Counted from the stretch's first letter, positions 1-9,328 are shown. The stretch is 64,000 nucleotides of DNA from a bacterium (GCA_024231955.1 JAAEPZ010000538.1:310001-374000); one strand, 5' to 3'. Numbers and translations: made by a program. Notes: generated by a model from the letters alone, not told the origin.

Positions 1-1008
1 TACATCGAGGTGCCGGTGCCCGAATTGACGGCCGCCACCGGCTCTTGCGAAGTTGTCGATTCGATGTTCAGCCTCGACTACTTCGGTGCTCTCGCCTTCC
101 CCAGACAAACCGGACAGCTCTTCCTGGAGGAGATGATCGACTCGGGGCTGAACGCGGTATACTGCGAGGGCGAAAGCCTGCGCAAGGAGTGGAAGATCGA
201 TGAGCGGCACCTCACCGAGTTCAAGCTGATCGAGATAGAGAAGCGGGACATGAGTCTGGCCGACCTCTGCGATTTCCAGGAGCGGCTGGTGAAGCGTGTG
301 GCGTTGAGTTTGTCGGCCGACATGATTGGCGGACGCAACGTAACCCGACTCGATGCGATGATCAACTCGGAGCATCCCCGGCTGACCTATCGCGAGACGC
401 TGAAGATCCTGAACAGCTGCGGCTGGTCGCTGTCGTTCGGGGACGATCTGAACCGTGAGGCCGAGGCGACGCTTGTACGGCATTGCGGGGGTGTGCCTGT
501 GCATGTCACCCACTTCCCGGAGAGCCTGAAGTTCTTCAACATGAAGATCGATCGTGACGATCCCGATGTGGTGGAGTGCGTCGATTATATTCTCCCCTAT
601 TCGGGTAAGACATTCGGCGGTTCCGTGCGCGAGTACGACCACGAGATCCTGAGCCGACGGTTGTATGAGGGGAGCATGTACACGCACCTGATGAATCGGG
701 CGGGCGAGGCGGCGCAGACGCGCGTCTCCGCCTGCAAGCCCGGCGAGTGCGGACTCGATGTGGAGGAGCTGACGGCCAGGTACCAAGAGGGGATCAAAGC
801 ATCTTTCGAGGATTATCTGGGTCTGTTCCGCGGGAAGCGGGTGTTGCGGGCCGGATTCGGGTTGGGCGTCGCCCGCTTGCTTCAGTTCTACATGGGGTTG
901 GATTCGGTGAAGGATGCAGTGATCTTCCCCATGGATCGCCGCAATTTCCAGGTCGATGTCGGCGAAGATGCGGTGGAACCTGTCGAACTGGGTGGCGTGC
1001 GGAGCTGA
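1..1008 (+). CDS. Class II aminoacyl-tRNA synthetase-like protein (Asp/Asn catalytic core), 5' end outside window
   Basis: The frame is open from base 1, so the GTG at 10 is probably internal and the gene begins upstream. The protein matches the catalytic core of aspartyl/asparaginyl-tRNA synthetases: a TGSCEVVDSMF segment aligns by eye with [12 protein letters not shown] of the true AsnRS later in this window, and the C-terminal GFGLGVARLL is class II motif 3 with its arginine. Where AsnRS has the motif 2 FRAE, this protein reads YCEGES, so the normally invariant motif 2 arginine appears to be missing. It could be an asparagine-synthetase-like paralogue (as in archaeal AS-AR) or a tRNA-free amide-forming enzyme. 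Whether an anticodon-binding domain precedes it cannot be seen. The fold is fairly certain, the substrate is not. Confidence 0.75.
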   Translation, partial: YIEVPVPELTAATGSCEVVDSMFSLDYFGALAFPRQTGQLFLEEMIDSGLNAVYCEGESLRKEWKIDERHLTEFKLIEIEKRDMSLADLCDFQERLVKRVALSLSADMIGGRNVTRLDAMINSEHPRLTYRETLKILNSCGWSLSFGDDLNREAEATLVRHCGGVPVHVTHFPESLKFFNMKIDRDDPDVVECVDYILPYSGKTFGGSVREYDHEILSRRLYEGSMYTHLMNRAGEAAQTRVSACKPGECGLDVEELTARYQEGIKASFEDYLGLFRGKRVLRAGFGLGVARLLQFYMGLDSVKDAVIFPMDRRNFQVDVGEDAVEPVELGGVRS

Positions 1009-1034
1009 TCGCCCGACGTTGTTTCGTTTTGTCG

Positions 1035-1066
1035 CAGCCCCGGCCCCAGTGATCCGGGGCTGTTTG
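1035..1066 (+). terminator. Rho-independent terminator after the synthetase-like gene
   Basis: A 9-bp perfect stem, CAGCCCCGG with CCGGGGCTG, is followed by TTT. It lies between two convergent genes. The T run is on the plus strand, so it mainly serves the upstream synthetase-like gene. Confidence 0.8.
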
Positions 1067-1070
1067 CCGT

Positions 1071-1769
1071 CTAGTCGGTGCGCCGATCGTTTTGGTTGAC
1101 CATCCCCGCCATGAACTCCTGCAGACTGCAGCCGGGACCCTCCTCAAACACCTCTTCGAGCATGTGCAGATCGACGATGCGATCGATACGGAAGTTGCGG
1201 TAGTCCCTGCGGAGTTCGCACCAGGCGGTGAGCAGCCAGTCCTTGCCGAAGAAGGTGAGGCAGAGGGGACGAACGGTGCGCGTGCTGCTCTCCCCGTCCA
1301 GCCGTTGGTAGCCGTAGCGGATCTTGCGATGTTTGCGAACGGCGGTGCGCAGGACCGGCAGGGTGCGGGCGACCTCGGTGGAGGGGATGAAGTTGTGTGA
1401 GAAGAGGGCCGAACTCTTGAGGCGCTTGCGCAGATGGTCGGGCAGGATAGTCTCGATCTTGCGCAGGGCGTTGTTCGCCGCACTCTTGAGTTCGGGATCG
1501 GACCACTCGCCGACGGTGCGGGCCCCGAGGACGAGCGCTTCGATCTCCTCCCCGGTGAACATCAGCGGCGGCAGATCGAATCCCCGCCTGAGCGCATAGC
1601 CGAGTCCGGCCTCCCCCTCGATCGGCACACCAGAGAGGATGAGATCGCGGACATCGCGATAGATCGTCCGCTCGGAGACATCCAGCTCCCGGGCCAGATG
1701 CGCGGCGGTGGTGATGCGTCGCAGACGGAGTATCTGGATGATCTGGAAAAGGCGATCGGCGCGACGCAT
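1071..1769 (-). CDS. YafY-type transcriptional regulator (HTH + WYL domain)
   Basis: The 232-residue protein begins with a winged helix-turn-helix (about residues 1-60; ITTAAHLARELDVSERTIYRD is a typical HTH_11/DeoR-like recognition unit). A WYL domain follows at about residues 135-205 (KIRYGYQRLDGESSTRTVRP, then GKDWLLTAWCELRRDYRNFRIDRI). This order and length fit the YafY/YobV regulators, in which the WYL domain senses a ligand. The start has a purine-rich GAGGGGGG a few bases upstream. It sits 83 bp downstream of a VOC-family gene on the same strand and is probably cotranscribed with it. A perfect palindrome upstream of that gene (2304-2331) is a plausible autoregulatory operator. Confidence 0.88.
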   Translation of the reverse strand: MRRADRLFQIIQILRLRRITTAAHLARELDVSERTIYRDVRDLILSGVPIEGEAGLGYALRRGFDLPPLMFTGEEIEALVLGARTVGEWSDPELKSAANNALRKIETILPDHLRKRLKSSALFSHNFIPSTEVARTLPVLRTAVRKHRKIRYGYQRLDGESSTRTVRPLCLTFFGKDWLLTAWCELRRDYRNFRIDRIVDLHMLEEVFEEGPGCSLQEFMAGMVNQNDRRTD

Positions 1770-1852
1770 CCATCCCCCCTCGGGAAGCTGAACTCACGAA
1801 ACAGAAGAGATCCGGGGATGCAAGTGAACTGCCTCCCCGGACCCTGAATGAC

Positions 1853-2257
1853 TCACCCCTTACAATCGGCGGCTGGGATCTCCTGATAGATGTACAGACT
1901 GATGCCGATGGGGTCGACCATGATCGCACTGCGGTCGCCCCAGTGGTTGTCCTTGGGCGGCTGAACGAACTCGACATCCATATCGACCAGACGCTGGTGT
2001 TCCGTGTCGACACAGGCCGTCTCCAGGCAGTAGAGCAGACCCTGGCCGCCGAATGCGGCCATCATCTCGTCGCCGCGCTTCATGAAGCCGAGTTCGAAGC
2101 CGTCGGCGCCGGGGGCCTTCAGCCCGAGGTAGAGATCGTTCTCGAAGGTGATCTCGAAGTTGAAGTACTTCTGGTAAAAGGCCTTGAGCTCGCTCAATTT
2201 GTCAGTAATGACCAGCGGGACATTCTTTGTCAATTCCATTTTCAGTCTCATCTCCAT
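1853..2257 (-). CDS. VOC-family (glyoxalase/bleomycin-resistance fold) protein
   Basis: A 134-residue protein with one VOC module: LVITDKLSELKAFYQKYFNFEITFE at the N-terminus, FELGFMKRGDEMMAAFGG in the middle, and NHWGDRSAIMVDPIGISLYIYQEI at the C-terminus. The WGDRSAIMVDPIG segment is the second-half metal/substrate-site strand seen in the PhnB/YkcA-like branch. Three in-frame ATGs lie at 2257, 2251 and 2239. The third has GGAG about 12 bases upstream, so the real start may be 2239. It precedes a WYL regulator on the same strand, an arrangement in which the regulator commonly controls its VOC neighbour. Substrate unknown. Confidence 0.8.
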   Translation of the reverse strand: MEMRLKMELTKNVPLVITDKLSELKAFYQKYFNFEITFENDLYLGLKAPGADGFELGFMKRGDEMMAAFGGQGLLYCLETACVDTEHQRLVDMDVEFVQPPKDNHWGDRSAIMVDPIGISLYIYQEIPAADCKG

Positions 2258-2581
2258 GGTTCAGGGAGGGTTTAGCGTTTACTTGCTCAATATGATAACA
2301 CCCCCCTCCTGACAGCATTATGTCAGGAGGGTTTCAGGATATCTGTTTTTGTGGAGAGGGCTTGACGCAGTTATCGGGACAGGCTGGCCTGCAATACGGC
2401 CATCCGCTCAGTGCGAACGTAATGCGAATGATCATCTCATAATGAAAACAGGTAGTAAACCTGGGGACGATATATGGTTACCGCGAGGTCATCGGTCCAT
2501 TTCGGCCTCAGTCACAGCGTGTTACCTGCCCTGCATCTGCGGTAACTGAAATTCCAACACCCTGCCTTGCGGAGGACACCC
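2258..2581. other. Divergent intergenic region (324 bp)
   Basis: Upstream region of two divergent units. It holds the palindrome at 2304-2331 and, next to the right-hand gene, a GGAGG at 2571-2575. I found no convincing -35/-10 pair, RNA gene or coding frame in the rest. Confidence 0.5.
2304..2331 (-). promoter_or_regulatory. Perfect palindrome, candidate operator of the VOC-WYL operon
   Basis: An 11-bp perfect inverted repeat with core CCTGACA-N6-TGTCAGG lies about 50-75 bp upstream of the VOC gene start, and only 3 T follow it on the plus strand. No gene on the plus strand ends nearby, so a terminator role is unlikely. An operator for the WYL regulator encoded in the same unit is the simplest reading (inference). 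Confidence 0.5.
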
Positions 2582-4216
2582 TTGCGCACCCGCTTCAGAC
2601 ATAGCTCCCGATTTCTGTTCACTCTGGTTTGTGTGATCCTGACCATTACTCCGATGAACTCCATCGCGGCTCCGGAGCGCACATCCTCCATTGTCGGCGA
2701 TCAGATGATCGTTGTTGAAACCGACGCAGGAGCGCCGGTGGATATGGCGGATGCACCTCAGTATCCGCATCTACCGTCGATGAGGTGTGAAGCGGCCCGT
2801 ACCGCCACCGGTTGCGAGCGTCTGATCGAGATGGGTGGTGTGGTTCTCACCGGCAGATCAAACGACAGTCAGGTCGACGGCACTTTCCGGCTCGAGTTCA
2901 CGGCGAGCGGCAGCTTCCTCCTGGTTGTGGATAGTCCGATGCCCCGCACCTGCGGCTTTGATGGTCAGTCCGTCTGGGCGATCGATAGCGGATGGATGCC
3001 CAGGTTGCTGGTGCTGGATGAGCGGGATGACGAGCTGGTCGCCAACTGGTTGGCGACCGGTCTCTGGCTGCTCGACATGCCCGGCCTGCACCTGACACCC
3101 GGCGCCGCCGATGAGGTCATCGGCTTCACTCTGGGGGACGGCAAGATGTCCGGAGAGGTCACCCTGGATCCGACGACCGGCCTGCCGACCTCAGCATTCT
3201 GGTTGTGCAATGGTTCCGAGACCCGACTGTCGCTGGCTGCCTATCGCGAGTGGAATGGCCTTGCTCTGCCCACTGTCATCGAGTTCGTCTACGATGAGAC
3301 AGATACGATGCGGCTGGAGGTCATGGAGATCGAAGCTGCGTCCGTCCTTGAGGATTTCAGTCCGCGGCTGGATCGTCCCGGCACTGTCAATTTCGACCCC
3401 TCCGTGCCCCCTTTGCTCACCGATGTGATCTCAAAGCACGGCTTCCTGCTGGTCAAGCCGTTGATCGACGGTCGCGATGTCGGCTGGTTCATCTTCGACT
3501 CGGGAGCGGGGGGGTGCATCATCAACACTTCGGTGATCGACGATCTCGGCTGGGAGCCCGTCTGCGGAGGAATCATCAGCGGTGTGGGCGGCGAGGAATC
3601 CGCGTTCATCTACAGGGCGAGCTCTCTGTCGCTGGGTTCGCTGCGAGTGGATTCTCCCCTGTTTGTCGGTTTTGATCTTGAGGATATCGGTCTCTATTTT
3701 GACCTGCCGTTAGGTGGGATAGTCGGTTATGGGGTATTGGCGCCAGCAGTCGTGGAGTTCGATTTCGTCGAGGAGAGCATATCGGTTCATGATCCGGATC
3801 TTTTTGACGATTCCGATCTGGTGTGGCAGGAGTTGACCGTCTACCGCAACCAGCCGTGGGTCCGGGCGGAGTTTGAGGGTCATCAAGGGATATTCGCACT
3901 GGATACCGGCGCCCCCCGCTCAGGTTTGTCTATCCACCCTACGACCGTGATGAAGTATGGTCTCCTCGCCGATCGCCAAGGCCAGTCCGGCTCCATGTCG
4001 GGGATCGGAGGTCAGAATGCAGGACAACGAAGCAAGATGGAGAACTTCCGTTTGGGGGGGAGGACTTTTACGGATGTACCTACCCTCTTTCTCACCGAAT
4101 CTGAGGGTGCTCTGAACAACATCTACACCGACGGCAACATCGAGGGCCGTTTGCTCCGCGCTTTCCACATCGTGTTCGACTATTCCCGGCGGAGGATCTG
4201 CTTTCAGCCCCACTGA
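2582..4216 (+). CDS. Secreted protein with two retropepsin-like aspartyl protease motifs
   Basis: Start is the TTG at 2582, six bases after GGAGG (2571-2575); a longer frame from TTG 2567 would place that site inside the gene. Residues 1-30 form a Sec signal peptide (RFLFTLVCVILTITPMNSIAA). The C-terminal half carries two copies of an aspartyl protease flap-less core: FIFDSGAGG near residue 305 and FALDTGAPR near residue 440, each followed by beta-rich sequence (GIISGVGG, GSMSGIGG) as in Asp_protease_2 folds. Two D-S/T-G motifs in one chain could form the active site internally, as in pepsin, rather than by dimerisation. The N-terminal 250 residues are beta-rich without a recognised family. 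No sorting domain is present. A relative with a PDZ domain lies at 11346-12575. Confidence 0.75.
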   Translation: MRTRFRHSSRFLFTLVCVILTITPMNSIAAPERTSSIVGDQMIVVETDAGAPVDMADAPQYPHLPSMRCEAARTATGCERLIEMGGVVLTGRSNDSQVDGTFRLEFTASGSFLLVVDSPMPRTCGFDGQSVWAIDSGWMPRLLVLDERDDELVANWLATGLWLLDMPGLHLTPGAADEVIGFTLGDGKMSGEVTLDPTTGLPTSAFWLCNGSETRLSLAAYREWNGLALPTVIEFVYDETDTMRLEVMEIEAASVLEDFSPRLDRPGTVNFDPSVPPLLTDVISKHGFLLVKPLIDGRDVGWFIFDSGAGGCIINTSVIDDLGWEPVCGGIISGVGGEESAFIYRASSLSLGSLRVDSPLFVGFDLEDIGLYFDLPLGGIVGYGVLAPAVVEFDFVEESISVHDPDLFDDSDLVWQELTVYRNQPWVRAEFEGHQGIFALDTGAPRSGLSIHPTTVMKYGLLADRQGQSGSMSGIGGQNAGQRSKMENFRLGGRTFTDVPTLFLTESEGALNNIYTDGNIEGRLLRAFHIVFDYSRRRICFQPH

Positions 4217-4281
4217 CGGCGATGCATCACCACTCTGGTCTCATCCTGCGCGCTATGCTACATTGTCGGTGGAGGCGCACG

Positions 4282-5157
4282 ATGATCCATTACGACGAAC
4301 CGCTGATCCGACCGCCGTCCGAGGCGCACTCGCTCATACTGCAGGCGACACTCGGCTGCTCGCACAACCGTTGCGCGTTCTGCGTCACCTATCAGTCCAA
4401 GCAGTACCGTCCACGGCCGACGGAGGAGTTGTTCGCCGAGATCGACTGGGCGGGTTCTCACTATCGTGAGGTGCCGCGAGTCTTTCTGGCCGACGGCGAT
4501 GCTCTCGCCCTCAAGACCGATCGCCTGCTCGCCATCCTCGAACGTCTCCATACTAAACTGCCCGGCCTGAAAAGGGTCTCCTGTTACGCATCGCCCGGCA
4601 ACTTCCGCACGAAGTCGGTCGCCGACCTGGAACGTTTGCGTGACGCCGGGCTCGGTCTGCTCTATGTCGGCTTCGAGTCGGGGGATGACGAGGTTCTTCG
4701 ACGCATAGACAAGGGGTTCACGCAGGATGAGATGGCCGATCTCTGCGGCAAGGGCACCCAGGCCAATCTGAAGTTGTCGGCGACGGTGATCCTCGGCCTC
4801 GGAGGCCCGCGTCTCTCGCGACAGCACGCAGAGCAATCCGCCCGACTCATCGACCGTGTCCGACCGCGCTTCGCCTCGGCGCTCACGCTCATGCTCGCTC
4901 CTCGTACGCCATCTTACGAACAGGTTTTCGACGACCCCGAGTGGCGCCTGCTCAATCCGCAGGAGATGCTCGTCGAATTGCGCCACCTTGTCGATTGCGT
5001 GCAGGCCGACGGCATCATCTTCCGCTCCAACCACGCCTCCAATTACCTTGCGCTGGCCGGTACTTTCCAGAAGAGCAAGGTCGCCATGCTTGCCGACATC
5101 GATAATGCCCTCGGCGATTCGGGTCTGCTCCGTCCGGAATACTGGCGCGGACTGTAG
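4282..5157 (+). CDS. Radical SAM protein
   Basis: The start ATG at 4282 follows GGAGG with six bases spacing. The cluster motif is ATLGCSHNRCAFC, i.e. C-x4-C-x2-C rather than the usual C-x3-C-x2-C; this spacing is typical of one COG1032-like branch (sequences of the GCSHNKCTFC type). After it come RVFLADGDAL (a strand of the radical SAM barrel), YVGFESGDDEVLRRIDKGFT (SAM-binding GFESG region) and LSATVILGLGG. The 291-residue length allows only the barrel and no extra cobalamin or auxiliary-cluster domain. Substrate unknown. Confidence 0.85.
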   Translation: MIHYDEPLIRPPSEAHSLILQATLGCSHNRCAFCVTYQSKQYRPRPTEELFAEIDWAGSHYREVPRVFLADGDALALKTDRLLAILERLHTKLPGLKRVSCYASPGNFRTKSVADLERLRDAGLGLLYVGFESGDDEVLRRIDKGFTQDEMADLCGKGTQANLKLSATVILGLGGPRLSRQHAEQSARLIDRVRPRFASALTLMLAPRTPSYEQVFDDPEWRLLNPQEMLVELRHLVDCVQADGIIFRSNHASNYLALAGTFQKSKVAMLADIDNALGDSGLLRPEYWRGL

Positions 5158-5239
5158 GCCGTTCCGCCGGAACAGGTCTCCCTACCGACATCTTTCCCTC
5201 GAAACACTAGTTTCTTCCGAATACGAAAAAAACCTACGC

Positions 5240-5245
5240 TATAAT
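5240..5245 (+). promoter_or_regulatory. TATAAT -10 element upstream of the phosphatase
   Basis: A consensus TATAAT lies 65 bp before the chosen start of the GAF-PP2C gene in an AT-rich pocket of a GC-rich genome. The best -35 (TTCCGA, 19 bp spacing) is poor, so only the -10 is supported. Confidence 0.35.
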
Positions 5246-5310
5246 GTCTAGATAATGTCATATTGGGTTCCGCATCGGGGGCCGTTCCGAATTACCTGAG
5301 AGGGGCAACT

Positions 5311-6690
5311 ATGCCGAGTAATAGTGGATTCTTTGCTGTTCGAAAACGCAAGAGCGAGGTTGAGCCTCCAGACTCATCAAGCGTTACCCTCACCGAGTTG
5401 CAGGACGAGAACCGTCGTCTGAAGCGTGCCGTCGATGAGCTGACCACTCTCAACGATCTGGCCCGCGAGATAGGCGCCTTCAGCAATCCACGCAAAATAA
5501 TCAAAAAGATCATCCGCCTCTCCAACCGCGCCGTGAACGCCGCCCAGGGTGTGATCACACTCATCGATCAGCGGGACAACAGCGAGTTGAAAACCCTCGT
5601 GCGCGCCTTCAACACAGTCCACGATCGCGAGCAATTCCATTTCGATCAGAGTCTGCTCGGATGGATGGTGCGCAACCGGCAACCACTTCTTTCCAACACC
5701 CCTCACGACGACAAGCGTCTGGGCGGGAAACTTGATCATTCGATCCGTTCCCTGCTCTGCGTTCCTCTACTCGCCAAATCGCAGCTGATCGGCGTACTCA
5801 CCGTATTCAACAAAAAGGTCGAGCCGGGACTCAAAGAGATCGACCCGGGTTTCAACGAAGCCGACCAGAGGCTGCTGGCCATCATCGCCATCCAGTCGGC
5901 GCAGGTCATCGAGAATGCGCGCCTGGGCGAGGAGAACAGATCGTTCGAACTGGTCCAGGAGCAGCTGCGCATGGCCGCAAAAATCCAGTCCGACCTGCTG
6001 CCCGGTTCCTCCCCGCAGATCGCCGGTTACGATGTCGCGGGGGCGAGTGAATCGGTTCAGGAGGTTGGCGGCGACTACTTCGATTTCATACCCATTGATG
6101 AACACCGTCTCGCTCTCTGCCTGGGTGACGTCTCCGGCAAGGGCTTGCCCGCCTCACTTCTCATGGCCAACCTGCAGGCCACATTGCGCGGCCAGGTTCT
6201 TGTGGATGCGCCCATGGGGTTTTGCATCGGTCGCGCCAACCGTCTGCTCTATCAGAGCATCAGCCCCGAGAAATTCGTGACGATGTTCTTCGGCATCCTC
6301 GACACCCGCGAACACACGCTCCAGTTCTGCAACGCCGGTCACGAGTATCCCTTCCTGCTCACTGCAGACGATAGCGAGATCGAAACCATCCGTCGTCTCT
6401 CGACCGGCGGCACCATGCTCGGCTTCCGCAGCATCTACTGCTACGAGGAGGAGATAGTATCCCTGCAGGAGCAGGATACGTTGGTGATTTTCTCGGACGG
6501 CATCACCGATGCCGAAAACGCCGCCATGGAACCATTCGGTGAAAAACGTCTGGCTGCCCTGCTGCATGAGTCGCGCGATCTGGGCGCAGCCGAGTTGATC
6601 ACGCAGATCCGATCGGCGGCGCAACAGCACGCGAACGGCAGGTCTCAGCTTGACGACATATCCGTGGTCGTAGTGAAGCGAGAGTCCTGA
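5311..6690 (+). CDS. GAF-domain PP2C (SpoIIE/RsbU-type) serine phosphatase
   Basis: The start ATG at 5311 follows GAGAGGGG. The N-terminus has a coiled coil (about residues 28-60; LTELQDENRRLKRAVDELTT), then a GAF domain (about 60-205; LLCVPLLAKSQLIGVLTVFN). After a linker helix comes a SpoIIE-type PP2C domain: GGDYFDFIPI and LCLGDVSGKGLPASLLMA contain the metal-binding aspartates, followed by FCNAGHEYPFLL, FSDGITDAEN and LDDISVVVVK. Such enzymes dephosphorylate anti-anti-sigma or similar proteins on a signal sensed by GAF. The Ser/Thr kinase gene begins 24 bp downstream, so an opposing phosphatase/kinase pair in one operon is likely (inference). Confidence 0.9.
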   Translation: MPSNSGFFAVRKRKSEVEPPDSSSVTLTELQDENRRLKRAVDELTTLNDLAREIGAFSNPRKIIKKIIRLSNRAVNAAQGVITLIDQRDNSELKTLVRAFNTVHDREQFHFDQSLLGWMVRNRQPLLSNTPHDDKRLGGKLDHSIRSLLCVPLLAKSQLIGVLTVFNKKVEPGLKEIDPGFNEADQRLLAIIAIQSAQVIENARLGEENRSFELVQEQLRMAAKIQSDLLPGSSPQIAGYDVAGASESVQEVGGDYFDFIPIDEHRLALCLGDVSGKGLPASLLMANLQATLRGQVLVDAPMGFCIGRANRLLYQSISPEKFVTMFFGILDTREHTLQFCNAGHEYPFLLTADDSEIETIRRLSTGGTMLGFRSIYCYEEEIVSLQEQDTLVIFSDGITDAENAAMEPFGEKRLAALLHESRDLGAAELITQIRSAAQQHANGRSQLDDISVVVVKRES

Positions 6691-6714
6691 ACAGGCAAGC
6701 ATAAGGGGTGATCG

Positions 6715-9300
6715 ATGCTCCCAGACCTGATCGGCCGACAGATTGCCCAATTCGAGATTGAGGAGCTGCTCGGCGCAGGTGGCATGGGGGTAGTCTACGC
6801 CGCCAAGGATACGCGGCTCAATTGTCGGCGTGCACTGAAATTCCTCAGTACCGCAACTGCGGACATGCCCGCCGACAGGGCGCGTCTGCTCGGTGAAGCG
6901 CGTGCGGTTGCCGGCCTGGAGCACGCAAACATCTGTACCGTGCACGATATCTGTGAGGTCGATGAACACCTGTTCATCGTCATGTCCCTGATCGAGGGCG
7001 AACCCCTTTACGACCGCATTGCCGCCGCTCGTCTGGGGCAGGCCGAGGCGGTCCATTTCGCCCTACAGGTTGCTGCCGGACTCAAGGCGGCGCAGCAGCG
7101 GGATGTCGTTCACCGGGACATCAAGCCCGGCAACCTCATGGTGGCCCCCGACAACTCGATCAAGATCATGGATTTCGGTTTGGCGAGTTGCACGGGCGCT
7201 GTGGATGACGACTCCACGCAATCCTCCGCGGGCACAACGCCCTACATGTCGCCCGAGCAGACGCAAGGCGAGGCGGTCGATGGCCGCACGGACATCTGGG
7301 CGCTGGGCGTCGTCCTTTACGAAATGCTCACGGGCAGCTTGCCGTTTGTCGGCACTCATGGCCCCGCCGTGCAGTATTCCATCTGCCATGAACCGCACAG
7401 ATCGCTCGGTGCGCTGCGGGGCGGATTGAATCCGGATCTTGAGCGGATCGTTGATCGCTGCCTGGAGAAGGATCCCGAGCTGCGCTATCAGACCGCTGCG
7501 GACCTCAAAGCCGAACTGCATCACCTGGAGGTTGACTTCGATCATACCGGGCGAGCGGGCGTCGACGATGCCGTTCCGCAGACTCCCGATCGCAAGCGCC
7601 CGCGCATAGCGCTGCCCCTGATTCTGCTGATCCTCGCGTTGATTCTGTTTCTGCCCGAGCACTTTCTTGTGTCCGGGATGAGGTTGCCCCGGGAGAAACA
7701 CCTGGCTGTGCTGCCGATCATGTCCCTGAGCGAAAACGGGGACAATCACGATCTGAGTAATGGTCTCGTCCAGTTTCTGACCAGCCGCCTCACTCAACTT
7801 GAGAAATCGCACACGCAGCTGCGGGTGATTCCGGCCAGTGTCATCTGGCGCAACAGGATTGCCGATCCCGTCGCCGCCAGGCAGATCGGGGCGACACTGG
7901 TTGTCGACGGCTGTCTGCAGCGCAACGGTCAAAAGATCAGACTGATTCTCAATCTTATCGATACGGACAACCAGCGTCAGATCGATTCGGCGCTGATCGA
8001 GTATGAGCTTGCCGACATCTTTACGTTCCAGGACAAGGCTCTGATCAAATTGAGCGAGATGCTCGCGGTTGAACTGGACGTAAGTGAAGCGCGGACGTTG
8101 GTCGCGGCGGGCACCGCGACTCCCGACGCGCAACTCCTCTACCTGGAGGGGCTGGGCGCCCTGCAGAACCTGCTGCACCTCCGTCCCCTGGAGCGGGTGC
8201 AGAGGATCGAAGCGGCGCTGGAGTTGATTCGCCAGGCTCTCGATCTGGACCCAACCAACGCGACAGCCCTGGCCGCGCTGGGGGAGGCAAGCTGGCGCAT
8301 GTACGAAGCGGTCCGAGCGCCACGCTGGGCCGAGGAGGCGCAGAGATATTGCGATCGAGCCCTGTTGCTGGATGAGCGGAACCCGCGGATTCATCTCACG
8401 CGCGGACTCGTGCTTACCGGCGCCGGACGTTACGATGAGGCGATTGCCAGCTTCGAGCGCGTGCTGGAACTCGATGCTCGCAACGCCGACGCTTTTCGCG
8501 AGCTGGGTTGCGTCTACCGCGTGACCAGTCGGCCCGAGAGGGCGGAGGCGATATTGAGGCAGGCGATCGAATTGCGTCCGGATGATTGGCTCGGGTACGA
8601 GGAGCTTGGCCTGTTGCAGTTCCGTGTCGGCGCCTACGATTCGGCCGCGGCGCGGTTCGGGGACATCATCGAGCTGACTCCGGACAACTACATCGGCCAT
8701 GCCTGGCTGGGCGGCGTCTGCCAGATGATTCCCGGTCGCGAAGACGAGGGCGCGGAGCATCTGCGGCGTTCGATCGCGATCAATCCCAACAGCGCCGCCT
8801 ACAACAATCTCGGCTACCACTACTCACGAAGCGGACTCGTGGCGGAAGCTGCAGAGGCTTTCCGCAGGTCGACGGAGTTGAACCCCAACGACTATCGGGT
8901 CTGGGGCAACCTGGGTTCGCAATACGATCGGTTGCCCGGCATGGCGGCGAAGGCCGAGAGCAGTTTCCGTCACGCCGTCGAGTTGGCGGAGGAGCAGCTG
9001 GCGGTCAATCCGGATGATACGGGCGTGTTCGGACCTCTCGGCTCCTACTATGTCGAGTTGCAGGAGCGGGAGAAGGGCAAGGCGCTTTTGGAGCGTCTGC
9101 TGCTCCTGGCGCCCGACGACGTGAACCAGCTCTTCCAGGCTGGTCATACTTTCGAACAGTTGGGGATGCGCGAGCGGGCGCTGGAATGTCTGGGGCGCGC
9201 ACTCGAACTGGGCTACCCGCGGGAGAGGATAGAAAGCGCAGTGTGGCTTGAGGACCTGATCGAGGATCCGCGCTACACGGCATTACAGGAGAAGGAGTGA
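6715..9300 (+). CDS. Transmembrane Ser/Thr protein kinase with TPR repeats
   Basis: The 861-residue protein starts with a complete Hanks-type kinase domain (about residues 12-270): glycine loop LGAGGMGVVY, catalytic lysine in RRALKFL, HRDIKPGN, DFG and the activation segment GTTPYMSPEQ. One membrane helix follows at about residues 298-318 (IALPLILLILALILFLP). The next part (about 330-450) matches the FlgO/TolB-like segment often fused to such kinases (HLAVLPIMSLSENGDN...IGATLVVDGCLQRNGQKIRL). At least six TPR units fill the C-terminus (for example ALDLDPTNATALAALGEASW, ELDARNADAFRELGCVYR). The topology puts kinase inside and TPRs in the periplasm. It follows the PP2C gene closely and precedes a small unknown gene. 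Confidence 0.92.
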   Translation: MLPDLIGRQIAQFEIEELLGAGGMGVVYAAKDTRLNCRRALKFLSTATADMPADRARLLGEARAVAGLEHANICTVHDICEVDEHLFIVMSLIEGEPLYDRIAAARLGQAEAVHFALQVAAGLKAAQQRDVVHRDIKPGNLMVAPDNSIKIMDFGLASCTGAVDDDSTQSSAGTTPYMSPEQTQGEAVDGRTDIWALGVVLYEMLTGSLPFVGTHGPAVQYSICHEPHRSLGALRGGLNPDLERIVDRCLEKDPELRYQTAADLKAELHHLEVDFDHTGRAGVDDAVPQTPDRKRPRIALPLILLILALILFLPEHFLVSGMRLPREKHLAVLPIMSLSENGDNHDLSNGLVQFLTSRLTQLEKSHTQLRVIPASVIWRNRIADPVAARQIGATLVVDGCLQRNGQKIRLILNLIDTDNQRQIDSALIEYELADIFTFQDKALIKLSEMLAVELDVSEARTLVAAGTATPDAQLLYLEGLGALQNLLHLRPLERVQRIEAALELIRQALDLDPTNATALAALGEASWRMYEAVRAPRWAEEAQRYCDRALLLDERNPRIHLTRGLVLTGAGRYDEAIASFERVLELDARNADAFRELGCVYRVTSRPERAEAILRQAIELRPDDWLGYEELGLLQFRVGAYDSAAARFGDIIELTPDNYIGHAWLGGVCQMIPGREDEGAEHLRRSIAINPNSAAYNNLGYHYSRSGLVAEAAEAFRRSTELNPNDYRVWGNLGSQYDRLPGMAAKAESSFRHAVELAEEQLAVNPDDTGVFGPLGSYYVELQEREKGKALLERLLLLAPDDVNQLFQAGHTFEQLGMRERALECLGRALELGYPRERIESAVWLEDLIEDPRYTALQEKE

Positions 9301-9328
9301 CTGATCAGATACAACAAGGAGTGTTGAA

